Position numbers and translations under genes: made by a program. Below are positions 47,233 to 59,800 of a DNA stretch of 64,000 bases, in pieces (the first letter of the stretch is position 1; each line of letters begins with the position of its first letter). Under the pieces are notes generated by a model. That model worked only from the letters and a program-made list of their open reading frames with translations, did not search any database and was not told the origin of the DNA. This stretch comes from Paenibacillus sp. W2I17 (GTDB taxonomy: Bacteria; Bacillota; Bacilli; Paenibacillales; Paenibacillaceae). Location of the stretch: NCBI RefSeq assembly GCF_030815985.1, contig NZ_JAUSXM010000001.1:5456001-5520000 (forward strand). Reading direction: 5' to 3'.

Positions 47233-49048
47233 CCGGCAGACGTCTGTTCAAGAACAAGGCACAGCGGCGCCTTCCAAGCGCCGAACCGCTTATGCCACCT
47301 GGAAAGCGTTTCGCTGGCTGATGTCCTATGTAAGCCGTCACAAAGGCTGGATGATCGTCGGTATCCTGTCCGCAATAGCCGCCGCGGTTATTGAGATATG
47401 GACGGGACGTTTGGTCGAGCAGCTGACCACACAGGCCGAGAATGGGGCGGGGCCAATCGTTCTGCAGATCGTGTACACGGTCTTTGTGGTCATCTTGATC
47501 GGTGTACCGGCGAAGTTTTTCATGAGCTTTGGTGTGGAGCGAAGCAGTGCCTCTGCGGTGCAGGATATCCGCAACCATGTCATGCGTCATATCGGCAAAC
47601 TCCCGGTCCCCTATTTGGAAAAGCAGCACTCCGGCGACGTGTTGTCGCGGATCAACAACGATCTGCAGCTCATCCAGCAATTTATGATTCGGGACCTCGC
47701 CCAGTGGTTTTATCATCCGCTATTGTTTATCGGCTGTTTCGCTTATTTGATCTACCTCCAATGGGAGCTGATGCTGTACAGCCTGCTATTATTTCCCGTA
47801 GCACTGCTGGTTTCCCAATGGATCGGCAAGCAGTTGGAACAGTTGACGGAGGAAGCCCAGGCGAACATGGGCCGAATGAACGTCAACCTCCAGGATACGC
47901 TTGGAGGGATGCCTATTGTAAAAAGCTATCTGCTATCTGGTATGTTATCTCGCTCCTACCAAGTGTTGCTGCAATTGACGGCTCAAAAAAAGCTGGCCGT
48001 GAAAAAGCGGGAAGCCTGGGTCAACCCGCTGCTTTCTACGCTGATGATCAGCCCGATCATTTTCGCCGTCAGTTACGGAAGCTATTTGATCTACAACGGG
48101 CAGCTAGGCGCGGGAGAACTGATTGCCTTCCTGTACTTGCTTAATCTGTGTCTGGAGCCGCTGGAGCATATTCCCGAACTCATCACGCGCACGTTCGAAA
48201 TGACCGGTGCCCTGAGAAGGGTCTCCGAAATCGTCGAGCAGCCGACCGAAACGGAAAATGGCCGTTTGCTTCCAACAGCGAGCGCCGCCCCCATCCAGTT
48301 TCAGAACGTAACCTTCGGGTATGAAGAGAGTTCCACGATTCTGCGGAATGTTAGCTTCTCGGTGCCGGAAGGCAAGACGATTGCGCTTGTCGGAGCGAGT
48401 GGCGGAGGGAAGAGCACGGTGTTTAAGCTGGTATGCGGCTTTTATCCGCTTCCGGAGGATCAGGGCGAGATCCGCGTGTTCGGAAGCCTGATCCACGGTG
48501 CAGATCCAGAGCAGCTTCGGTCACATTTTTCCGTGGTAACCCAAGATTCATATTTGTTTAGCGGTACAATCGCCGAAAATATCGGCTATGGGCGGGAAGA
48601 AGCGTCGATGGACGAGATTATCGAAGCCGCCAAATCCGCTCAGGCTCATTCTTTCATTATTCAGCTTGAGGACGGTTACCAGACGTATGTCGGAGAGCGC
48701 GGCGGGTTTTTGTCCGGTGGGCAACGCCAGCGCATTGCAATGGCCCGGGCGTTTCTGAAGGATGCTCCCGTTCTGCTGTTGGACGAGCCCACATCGGCAC
48801 TTGATCCGGAGTCGGAAAGCGCGGTTCAGGAAGCGTTGGGCGTATTGATGAAGCAGAGAACGACCATGGTTATTGCCCATCGGCTTTCTACGGTACAAAA
48901 CGCCGATGAAATTTGGGTTTTGGAACAAGGAAGTATTGTCGAAAAGGGCACTCATGAACAATTGCTCGAGAGGAAGGGACTGTACGCCCAGTCGTACTAC
49001 CAGGAATTTACCGAGTCTGCCGAACGCAGGGAGGTGTCGTATACATGA
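47222..49048 (+). CDS. pmxC: ABC half-transporter (permease plus ATPase), lipopeptide export
   Basis: 608 aa. N-terminal six-helix transmembrane domain (about 35-330) and a C-terminal ATPase: Walker A GASGGGKST, signature LSGGQRQR, Walker B VLLLDEPTSALD, switch His in AHRLST. Its start codon lies inside the end of the thioesterase NRPS gene (11-bp overlap), so translation is probably coupled. It forms a pair with the next gene and matches PmxC of polymyxin clusters by place and size. Likely role: export of, and perhaps self-protection against, the lipopeptide. Confidence 0.88.
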   Translation: MGADRQTSVQEQGTAAPSKRRTAYATWKAFRWLMSYVSRHKGWMIVGILSAIAAAVIEIWTGRLVEQLTTQAENGAGPIVLQIVYTVFVVILIGVPAKFFMSFGVERSSASAVQDIRNHVMRHIGKLPVPYLEKQHSGDVLSRINNDLQLIQQFMIRDLAQWFYHPLLFIGCFAYLIYLQWELMLYSLLLFPVALLVSQWIGKQLEQLTEEAQANMGRMNVNLQDTLGGMPIVKSYLLSGMLSRSYQVLLQLTAQKKLAVKKREAWVNPLLSTLMISPIIFAVSYGSYLIYNGQLGAGELIAFLYLLNLCLEPLEHIPELITRTFEMTGALRRVSEIVEQPTETENGRLLPTASAAPIQFQNVTFGYEESSTILRNVSFSVPEGKTIALVGASGGGKSTVFKLVCGFYPLPEDQGEIRVFGSLIHGADPEQLRSHFSVVTQDSYLFSGTIAENIGYGREEASMDEIIEAAKSAQAHSFIIQLEDGYQTYVGERGGFLSGGQRQRIAMARAFLKDAPVLLLDEPTSALDPESESAVQEALGVLMKQRTTMVIAHRLSTVQNADEIWVLEQGSIVEKGTHEQLLERKGLYAQSYYQEFTESAERREVSYT

Positions 49049-50778
49049 AAAAGGGCGGAAGGCTATCGCAAGTGAAAGAACTTGGCTACTTGCTGACGTT
49101 TATGAACCGCAAGCGCAAAACCCAGTACGCGATTGGCCTTGCTGTAACGGCGCTCACCCAGACACTGTTTCTGATCGCCTTCAGCTTGGTCGTACATAAC
49201 TTGGTTGATTTCGCCGTGTCCCGAGATACGTCCCTGATGGTGGAAGCCTTTATTATTTTGGGCGTGGCCCTGTTTCTGGAAAATATAATTTCTCCCTGGT
49301 TCATTTACTTATACCAGCGCAGTGTCGAGCTGACCGTGCTGAATATCCGCAAACGTCTTTATGATAAGCTGTGCCGGGTGCGGCCGAGATTCCTGGAGCA
49401 GACGCACCATGGGGACTTGCTGTCGCGAGTGAACAACGACGTAACGACCGTTGAGTTTACATTCTCGCAGGTTTACTTCGTTTTGCTGCTTCAAGTTGTC
49501 TTTTGCATCGGCTCCATTGTCTCCATGGTGGTGATCGATTGGCGGTTTGCTGGCGTATCCTTCGTGATTCTGCTGCTGTCCTCTCTGGTCAGCCTGAAAT
49601 TTGCACGGGATATCCGTGCCTTGTCCGAACAAGGCTTGCAAACGCTCGGTAAAATGACCGAAAAATTTAAAGATTTTATGGGCGGCATTCAAATTGTGAA
49701 GCTGTTCCGCATCCGCACGATTTACGGCCAGTACGAGGCGTTGAACGAACAAATGACGCAAACGCTTCGGCAAACGGCGAAAAAGAACGGTATGCAGGCT
49801 GCGGTGAACCATTTTATCAGCTACGTCACGTTTTGCGGCATCATCGTCATCGGCAGTCTTCTTTATGCCTACGGATTGATGGGAATGGGAAGTGTCGCCG
49901 CTCTGGCAGTTTTGCAAGTGAATCTGACGCACGCCTTGTTGAACTTGGGGATGGTTCTGTCGATGACCCAGAATTCGCTCGCGGGCGCTCACCGGATTCA
50001 AGAGGTACTAAGCGAGGAAGAGGAACCGGAGCGTCTGGGATCTTCTCGTAGCGAGCTTGTATCGGAGGCTGCGGTGGAGTTTCGCGATGTGGAATTTTCC
50101 TATCAGGCAGATAAAAAGGTACTTGTCGACATGTCGATGCAAGTGTTTCCTGGCCAGGTCGCTGCGATCGTGGGAGCCAGCGGCAGCGGCAAAAGTACGC
50201 TGATCAAGCTGCTGCTCGGTTTTTATCCTGTGGACAGCGGAGATATCCTGCTCCAGGGCAAACCGTTCGGACATTACACGCTGGACGAAATCCGCAGGCA
50301 GATTGCATACGTTCCGCAGGAGCCGTTTTTGTTTACCGGCACGATTGAGGAAAACATCCGTTATGGAAACCCGGATGCAACGGATGAAGAAGTGGTTGAA
50401 GCGGCCAAAGCGGCGTACGCTCACCATTTTATTCAGGAACTTCCTGAACAGTATAAAACGCCGGTGGGAGAGAGAGGAGCGTCGTTGTCAGGCGGACAAA
50501 GGCAGCGAATTGCGATCGCCCGGGCGATTCTCAAAAACGCCCCGATTCTCCTGCTGGACGAAGCGACTTCTGCATTGGATAACGAATCCCAGCATTGGGT
50601 ACAGCAAGCTCTGAACGTATTGATGAAGGGGCGCACCACCATTCTGATTGCGCATCGTCTCAGCACTGTGGAACATGCGGATTTGATTACGGTCATGAAC
50701 CAAGGAACGGTCGTGGAACGGGGCCGCCATCAGGACCTGCTGGCGCTCGGAGGTTATTACGCGCGGCTGTATGGCTAG
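49045..50778 (+). CDS. pmxD: ABC half-transporter, partner of the preceding gene
   Basis: 577 aa with an N-terminal transmembrane domain (about 25-310) and a C-terminal ATPase: Walker A GASGSGKST, Q-loop YVPQEPFLF, signature LSGGQRQR, Walker B ILLLDEATSALD. It overlaps the previous gene by the 4 bp ATGA and has GGGAGGTG 8 bp upstream, so the two half-transporters are made together and probably form a heterodimer. Position equals PmxD of polymyxin clusters. Confidence 0.88.
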   Translation: MKKGGRLSQVKELGYLLTFMNRKRKTQYAIGLAVTALTQTLFLIAFSLVVHNLVDFAVSRDTSLMVEAFIILGVALFLENIISPWFIYLYQRSVELTVLNIRKRLYDKLCRVRPRFLEQTHHGDLLSRVNNDVTTVEFTFSQVYFVLLLQVVFCIGSIVSMVVIDWRFAGVSFVILLLSSLVSLKFARDIRALSEQGLQTLGKMTEKFKDFMGGIQIVKLFRIRTIYGQYEALNEQMTQTLRQTAKKNGMQAAVNHFISYVTFCGIIVIGSLLYAYGLMGMGSVAALAVLQVNLTHALLNLGMVLSMTQNSLAGAHRIQEVLSEEEEPERLGSSRSELVSEAAVEFRDVEFSYQADKKVLVDMSMQVFPGQVAAIVGASGSGKSTLIKLLLGFYPVDSGDILLQGKPFGHYTLDEIRRQIAYVPQEPFLFTGTIEENIRYGNPDATDEEVVEAAKAAYAHHFIQELPEQYKTPVGERGASLSGGQRQRIAIARAILKNAPILLLDEATSALDNESQHWVQQALNVLMKGRTTILIAHRLSTVEHADLITVMNQGTVVERGRHQDLLALGGYYARLYG

Positions 50779-50860
50779 ACCATTACGACGAGCGGCTTCC
50801 TGCTGATATCTAGATAAAAAGCCTATCTACAAACAATCTCTAATACGGGAGTGTGTCGAT

Positions 50861-53800
50861 GTGAGAGAGAATACGAACAAGCAATATGGATTAACGCAAG
50901 CCCAGCGCCGGATATGGTTCATGGAAATTATGAATCCGGGCACATCCATCACGATGCTTTCCGCGACCTACCAGATTACGGGCGAGATCGACACCAAGCT
51001 GCTGGAGCAAGCGGCCGCAGAGATTGTCAAAACCTATGACGCTTTCCGAATCCGTATTAGCGGGGATTTGCAAAATCCAACGCAGTGGTTCGAAGAGCCG
51101 GAGAATGTCCAAGCCCAGATAAGCCACCTCGAAATAGGTACAACCGAACAATTCTATGCCTGGGTGAAAGAAGTAACCGAAAAACCAGCCAGTGTGTTCG
51201 ACGAACACCTCTATCAATTTACGATGATCCATTTTGCGAACGGCCAAGTATGGCTTAATTTGACTGTAAATCATATCATTGCCGATGGCTTGTCCGTCAC
51301 TGCTCTGCTGCATGCGGTGATGGAAAAATACCTGGAACTGCGCAAAGGCATCTTCAGCAGTTACCAGGCCCCTTCCTACCTGGATTATATTTCAACTGAG
51401 CATGAATATGAGCAATCGCAGCGTTATCAAAAAGGCAAGGAATATTGGCTGACCAAGTACAACACTTTGCCTGAAACGAGCGGCATTAAATCGGTTCCGC
51501 CATTCTCAATTGGCAGCGAATCGAATAAACGTTCCATCACGTTGGATGGTTCCCGGTATGACCGCATTCTGGCTTTTAGCGAACAATATCAGGTCAGTTT
51601 ATATACGTTATTTTTGTCCGCCATGTACGCCTTATTGTATAAGCTGACCGACAGCACCGATGTGCCGGTCGGCACGGTTTTTGCCAATCGCACCAGCAAG
51701 AAGGAAAAAGAAACGATTGGTATGTTCGTCAGCACCGTGGCTACGCGGATTAGTCTGAATCCAGATGGGTCCGTGCTTTCCTTGATCCAAACGGTTTCCA
51801 AGGAAAATACGGCGGATCTGCGGCATCAGAAATATCCTTATAACCAATTGATCCAGGATTTACGTGAACAACACGGCCGTAACGATCTTTCGGAGCTGTT
51901 CCGCACGTCTCTGGAATATCTGCCTTTGAAAATCGTGGAATACGAAGAAATCAAGGTACGTCTGGAGGCTCACTTTGCCAGGCACGAGATGGGCGATCTA
52001 CTGCTTCGCTTCGACCATATGCTGAATGAAGGCCATGTCATTCTCCATGCTTCCTATCGTACCGGCCTGTTCGAGATGGCCGAGATTGATCGCATTATGG
52101 AACAGTATGTAACTGTTTTGGACCAGTTTCTTGAGACTCCCGAACTGCGGGTACGCGAGATTTCTCTACTGAGCGATGAGGAGAGACACCGCATTCTGGG
52201 CGTGTTTAACCCGCCGGTGGCAGCACTGAGCGAGGGAATTCCGTTTCATCGGTATGTCGAAAAGTTTGCCCGAGACATTCCGGATCACCCGGCAGTTGTT
52301 TACATGGACAAAAAGCTGACTTACGGCGAATTGAACGAACGCGCCGATCGGCTGGCTTCGCTCCTTCGTGAACAGGGCGTGGGAAGGGAGACGATTACGG
52401 GGATCTGGGCGGAGCGCTCGGTGGAACTGCTGGTCGGTGTGCTCGCCGTATGGAAAGCCGGCGGAGCTTATGTACCGCTGGACCCCGATTATCCGGCGGA
52501 GCGGATTGAGTACATGCTCAGCGATAGCGAAGCATCGGTGCTGCTTACGCAGCGTCATCTGTTGGAGGGGGCCGGAGGTTGGTTGGCCGATGACCGGCTG
52601 AAGCTTCAAGCTGTCTATGCGATGGATGATGAACAGATGTATAACGGGGATACCTCAGCCGTGGAATTTGAATCTGCTGACAGTGCCCCGCAAGACTTGG
52701 CTTATGTGATTTACACCTCGGGTACGACGGGACGCCCAAAAGGCGTCATGATCGAGCATGGTAGTCTCGTGAATACGGCGGATGCGTACCGCCGTGAGTA
52801 CCGGTTGGATCAGTTCCCGGTGCGGCTGCTGCAACTGGCGAGCTTTTCGTTTGACGTGTTCGTTGGAGACATCGCGCGGACGCTGTATAACGGAGGAACG
52901 ATGGTAATTGTGCCAAAGGATGACCGGATTGATCCGAACCGCTTATACGGCTGGATTCGGCAGCAAAACATTACGGTATTTGAATCGACACCTGCGCTCA
53001 TCCTGCCATTCATGCAGCATATTTATGAAGAAGGGCTGGACGTCAGCTCCATGCAGTTGCTGATTACCAGCTCGGATGCTTGCAGTGTCACCGATTACCA
53101 ATTGCTGCAGGAAAGATTCGGCGGACAATTCCGCATCATCAACAGCTACGGCGTTACCGAAGCGGCCATTGACAGCAGCTTTTACGATGAGCCGCTGGAC
53201 AAGCTGCCATCGTTGGGTCATGTGCCGATCGGCAAAGCCTGGCTGAACGCTCGGTTTTACATTGTAGATGCCGGGTTAAAGCCGGTTCCTGTAGGGGTTC
53301 CGGGTGAGCTTGTCATCGGCGGCGCCGGGGTGGCGCGCGGGTATTGGAACCGTCCGGACCTAACCACCGAGAAGTTTGCAGACAGCCCGTTTGTGCCTGG
53401 CGAACGTCTGTATCGGACAGGAGATTTGGCCCGCTGGCTGGAAGACGGCAACGTTGACTTCATCGGCCGGATTGACTATCAGGTGAAAATTCGCGGGTTC
53501 CGGATCGAACTCGGCGAAATTGAAACGGCCCTGTTGCGTTTCCCGGGTGTCAAGCAGGCTGTGGTGACAGACCGTACGGATGAGCAGGGGCAAAAGTATT
53601 TGTGCGGATACGTGGCGGGGGATGATTCCTTGCAGATGAGCGATCTGCTGTCCCAATTGAAACAAGAGCTGCCTGCACATATGGTTCCGGCCCGGCTGGT
53701 GTCTCTTGATCAGCTTCCGCTCACACCGAATGGCAAGATTGACCGTAAAGCGCTGCCTGAACCGACCGGAGAGGTAGAAGCGGGCCGTGAGTATGTGGCT

Positions 53801-56800
53801 CCTCGCACAACGCTGGAAACCAGACTTGCGCTTATTTGGCAGCAGGTGCTGGGTATTGCGCGAGTTGGAGTCCAAGACGATTTCTTTGACCTGGGTGGTC
53901 ATTCCTTGCGGGCCTCCGCCCTTGTTTCCAAGATTCGAAAAGAGCTGCAAGTCGAGGTTCCGCTGCGGGACGTTTTCCGCTACACCATGATCGAACAGCT
54001 GGCCCAAAGAATCGGCGGTTTAAAGCAGCAGGAGACGTATGAGATTACAAAAGCGGCAGAGGCCGAGTACTATCCGGTTTCATCCGAGCAAAAACGTCTG
54101 TACGTCCTGCGCCAGCTTGACGCGGCCGAGCGTAGCTACAATATGTCGGCGGCGCTTCTTCTCGAAGGCAAGCTGGACCGCCCGCGCGTAGAGTACGCGT
54201 TCCGGGCGCTGATTCAGCGCCATGAGACGCTGCGTACCGGGATTGAGCAGGTTCAAGGCGAGCTTGTGCAGCGCATCTATGACGAGGTGGAGTTTGCTGT
54301 AGACTATTTCCAGGCGAGCGAGCGAGAAGTGGACCAAGTGGTGGAAGCATACTATCACCCGTTTGATCTGACCAAGCCGCCACTTCTTCGCATCGGCCTG
54401 ATCGAAGTCGCCGAGGATCGCCACATCCTGTTGTTCGATATGCACCATATCATCTCGGATGGCATCTCGACAGCGCTGCTTTTCGACGAGTTCAGCCGTC
54501 TGTATCGGGGTGAGGAGCTGGCTCCGTTGCGTATTCAATACAAAGATTATGCCGTTTGGCAGCATTCCGAAGCCTACGGGCAATTGATCCAGCCGCAGAA
54601 GGAGTACTGGCTGGAACAGCTGTCGGGCGAGCTGCCTGTATTGGAACTTCCAACGGACTTCCCGCGGTCTGCGGTGCAAAGTTTTGACGGCCGGACCGTG
54701 AAGTTTGATATTGGGAAAGAGCGGACGGAGAAGCTGAAAGAACTGGCCGCACGGACGGGCACGACCCTGTACATGGTGCTGTTGTCTGCTTACTCGATCC
54801 TTATGCATAAATATTCGGGTCAGGAAGATCTGATCGTGGGAACGCCGATTGCCGGAAGAACGCAGGAAGAAGTGCAGCCAATCGTAGGTATGTTTATCAA
54901 CACACTTGCCATTCGCAGCCAGCCAGAGCGTTCCAAGCCGTACCTTAAGTACCTGGAAGAAATGAAGGAAATCACACTTGGGGCTTTTGAACACCAAAAT
55001 TATTTGTTCGAAGATTTGGTGGAAAGTCTTCACATTCCGCGCGCGACCGGCCGGAATCCGCTCTTTGATACGTTCTTCTCCCTGCAAAATACGGAGAATG
55101 AGCAAATTGTCATCGAGGGGCTGGAGCAATCGTTTTATCCGTTGGAAAACCGAACGTCCAAGTTCGAGCTGCTTCTGGACATTTCGGAGCTGGACGGTCA
55201 GCTCGAATGCCGGTTGGAATACGCTACGGCTTTGTATAAACAGGAGACCGCGGAGCGGTTCGCCAGACATTATGACAAGCTACTCGAAACTATCGCAACA
55301 GCACCCGAAGGGGATATTGCTTCGCTGGAAATGCTAACGGAGCAGGAAATCCGTGAACTGGTGCGAGGTTTCAATGATTCGGAGGCAGACTACCCGCGGC
55401 AGCAGACGATTCATGGCTTGTTTGAAGAGCAGGCAAAGCTTTACCCGGATAACGTGGCCGCCGTCATGAATGAGCGGCAGTTGACCTACTGCGAGCTGAA
55501 CGAGCGATCCAACTGGCTTGCGCGCCAGCTGCGGGAGACGGGAGTCGAAGCGGATCAGTTGGTAGCGATTCTGGCCGAACGTTCGCTTGATATGGTCGTC
55601 GGCATTCTGGCGATTCTCAAAGCGGGTGGAGCCTACGTGCCTGTCGATCCCGACTACCCGGAGGAACGCATCCGCTTCATGATTGAGGATTCGGGCGCAC
55701 CGTTATTGCTGATTCAAAAGCATTTGCATGAGAAGACCGACTTCGCAGGAACGCGCCTTGAATTGGACGATTTCGTTTGGGGCGACAAAGGGGCGGACTC
55801 CGTTGGTGAGCTGGACGCTTCGAATCTAGAGCCGATTTCCGGGCCGGGTAACTTGGCTTATGTCATCTACACGTCGGGAACGACCGGCAAACCCAAAGGC
55901 ACGTTGATTGAGCATAAAAACGTCGTGCGCCTTTTGTTCAACGACAAGAACCTGTTCGACTTTGGGCCGTCCGACACTTGGACGTTATTCCACTCGTTCT
56001 GCTTCGATTTCTCCGTCTGGGAGATGTACGGAGCGTTGCTGAATGGAGGAAAGCTGGTTATCGTACCGCCGCTTACGGCGAAAAATCCGGCCGAGTTCCT
56101 GGCACTGCTGAGCCGCGAACGGGTCACGATTTTGAACCAGACGCCAACATATTTCTACCAACTGCTGCGTGAGGTTTTAGCGGACCATCCGTACAATCTG
56201 CGGATTCGCAACGTCATCTTCGGCGGCGAAGCGCTCAGCCCGCTGTTGCTCAAGGGTTTCAAGACGAAGTACTCGGAGACAAAGCTGATCAATATGTACG
56301 GTATTACCGAGACGACGGTTCACGTGACGTATAAGGAAATCACATGGATCGAGATGGAAGCGGCGAAGAGTAATATCGGCAAGCCGATCCCAACGCTGAG
56401 CGTGTACGTTCTGGATGAAAATCGTCGTCCTGTTCCGATCGGCGTAGCAGGCGAAATGTACGTGGCCGGGGAAGGCTTGGCGAGAGGATACCTGAATCGC
56501 CCGGATCTGACGGCGGAAAAGTTCGTTGATTCGCCGTTTGCGGAGGGGGAGAAACTGTACCGTTCGGGTGACTTGGCGGCCTGGCTACCGGACGGCAACA
56601 TTGAATACCTCGGCCGGATCGACCATCAGGTCAAAATCCGCGGGTACCGGATCGAGCTGGACGAAATCGAGACGCAACTTCTGAACGTGGAGGGCGTGGA
56701 AGAAGCGGTAGTGCTCGCCCGTCAGGACAACGGGGGCGAGAAGGCGCTTGTTGCCTACTTTGTGGCGGACCGGACGCTGACGGTTAGCGAAATGAGAACC

Positions 56801-59800
56801 TCGCTGGCCCAGGGAATGCCGGGATACATGATCCCGTCGTACTTCGTGCAGCTGGAATGCATGCCGCTGACGTCCAACGGGAAAGTGGACCGCAAAGCAC
56901 TGCCGGAGCCGCAAGGCGGCTTGCAAACGGGCGTTGAATACGTAGCGCCGCGTAACCTTACGGAGTCCCAGCTTGTGAAAATCTGGGAGGAAGTGCTGGG
57001 TTACTCCGGCATTGGGGTCCTGGACAATTTCTTCGAGCTCGGAGGGCATTCCTTGCGGGCGACAAACCTTGTCAGCAAGATTCGGAAGGAAATGAACGTT
57101 GAACTTCCGCTGCGCGATGTGTTCCGCTATATGACGATAGAAGCGATGGCTGGGGCTATTGCCAGCTTGGAAGAATCAGAGCACAGCACGATTCCAGTAG
57201 CGGAAGAGAAAGCATACTATCCGGTTTCCTCTGCACAAAAAAGGCTGTACGTCCTGCACCAGCTGGATAGCTTGGAGCTGAATTATAACCTCCCAAGCGC
57301 CTTGCAATTGGAAGGGACTTTGAACGAGGCCAAAGTAGAAGATGCGCTGACTACTTTGATGACCCGGCACGATATGCTGCGCACCGGTTTTGAAATCGTG
57401 AATGGGGAGCCGATTCAGCGTATTCATCCGCTCGTCGCTTTCAAGGTCGAGAAGATTCAAGCAAGCGAAGATCAGGTTGCAGCCATTTTTGAAGGCTTCA
57501 TTCAGCCTTTTGATTTGACCCAGCCGCCTTTGTTGCGCACCCTGCTGATCGAATTGGAGAAAGAAAAATTCCTGCTCGCGCTGGATATGCATCACATTGC
57601 TTCAGACGGCCTTTCCATGGATGTGCTGCTGCGTGAATTCGTGCGGCTTTACAATGGGGAAGAATTGCCGGAGCTGCGGATTCAATACAAGGATTACGCC
57701 GTTTGGCAGCAATCCAAGGAACAGCGTCAACGCATCAAACGACAGGAGGAATACTGGCAAGGGGTATTCAGCTCCGAGCTTCCGGTTCTTGAGTTACCTC
57801 TTGACTACTCCCGTCCAGCCGTTCAGCAGTTTGACGGTCAAACGCTCACGTTTAGGCTCGATGCGGAGAAAGGAGAAGCTCTTAAACAGCTTGCCAGCGA
57901 TTCGGGGGCGACGCTGTACATGCTTCTGCTGGCTGCGTACTCCGTATTGCTTCATAAATACGCGGGACAGGAAGATATAGTAGTCGGCACTCCGATTGCC
58001 GCTCGTTCTCACGCCGACTTGCAGCCGATTATCGGCATGTTTGTCAATACGCTGGCCCTTCGCTTGGGTCCGACGACAGAGCGGACGTTTATGGATTACT
58101 TGCAGGAAGTGAAGGAAACGACGCTTGGAGCCTACGAGCACCAGGACTATCCGTTTGAGGAGCTGGTAGAAGCTCTTCAGGTGAGCCGGGATTTAAGCCG
58201 GAATCCGCTGTTTGACACCATGTTTTCTTTGCAAAAGCACGAAAGCCTGGATTTAACCCTGGAAGGCTTGCAATGGTCGCTGTTTGACATCGAGGAAAAG
58301 ACGGCGAAGTTTGATCTTAGCTTGGATATCGTTGAAGAGGGTAACGAGTTAGTTTGCAAGATCGAGTACGCTACCTCGTTGTTTAAACAGGAAACGATGG
58401 TACGGCTTGCGGGTCATTACGAGCAGCTTTTGGCGTCGATCCTGGCTCAGCCGGGTGCGCGGATTTCGGATTTGGATATATTGACGGACAGCGAAAAGGA
58501 TAATTTATTGGTCGGGTTTGACGTGTCGTCTTCGGCTCTTGTGAAGCAACCCGCTACAGAGGGTACAGGTCTGGAAGCGGATGAGTCGTGGAGAGAGAGA
58601 ACGTTCCACGAGCTGTTCGAGGAGCAGGCGGAGCGCACTCCGGGAGCGCTGGCGGTTGTCTACGAAGACAGCAAGCTGACGTATGCGGAGCTGAACGCCA
58701 AAGCGAATCGTTTGGCGTATGTACTGCGGGCACGTGGGGTGAAGCCGGAACAGGTGGTCGGCATTCTGGCCGGCCGTTCGGCCGAGCTGTTGATCGGGGT
58801 ACTCGCCGTATGGAAAGCTGGCGGCGCTTATGTACCGCTTGACCCCGATTATCCAGCGGAGCGGATCGAATATATGCTCGCGGACAGCGAGGCATCAGTG
58901 CTGCTTACGCAGACTTGCCTGTTGGAGCAGGCGGAAGCTTGGCGCAGCAACGGAGCTTTAACGCTGCAAACGGTGCTTGCACTTGATGACGCCGCGGCGT
59001 ACAGCCTCGGAGCGGCGGAAACAGATGTAGCCTTACAAGCTTTAGGCGAAGCGGGCGCGGAGGCTTTGGTGCAAGTGGCAATGGCTGCTGTCGAAACATC
59101 TGCCACGGCAGAAGCTGAGCAGAACATACAAGCGGAGGATCTCGCATCAAATCCGGCAAATGTGAACAAGCCAGGCGATCTGGCTTACGTCATCTACACC
59201 TCCGGTACGACGGGCCGTCCGAAGGGCGTGGCAGTGGAACACCGCAGCTTGGTGAACACGGCGGCGGGCTACCGGCGGGACTACCGCCTGGATCAGTTCC
59301 CGATCCGGCTGCTGCAACTTGCCAGTTTCTCGTTTGATGTGTTCGTTGGTGACATTGCACGGACGCTGTACAACGGTGGAACTATGGTCATCGTGCCGAA
59401 AGAAGACCGGATTGATCCAACCCGCCTCTATGGCTGGATTCGTGATTACGCCGTGACGGTGTTCGAATCAACTCCGGCGCTGGTCGTGCCGTTCATGGAG
59501 CATGTGTATGCCGAGGGTCTGGACCTCAGCTCGATGCAGCTGCTGATCACAAGCTCGGATGCGTGCAGTGTAGCGGATTACCGCACATTGCAGGAGCGCT
59601 TTGGCTCGCAGTTCCGTATTATTAACAGCTACGGCGTAACGGAAGCAGCGATTGACTCCAGCTTCTATGACGAGCCGCTGGAGAAGCTGCCGAACACGGG
59701 CAGCGTGCCAATCGGGAAAGCGTGGCTTAACGCCAGATTCTACATCGTGGATACAAATCTGAAGCCAGTGCCGATCGGGGTGCTCGGCGAGCTGGTTATC

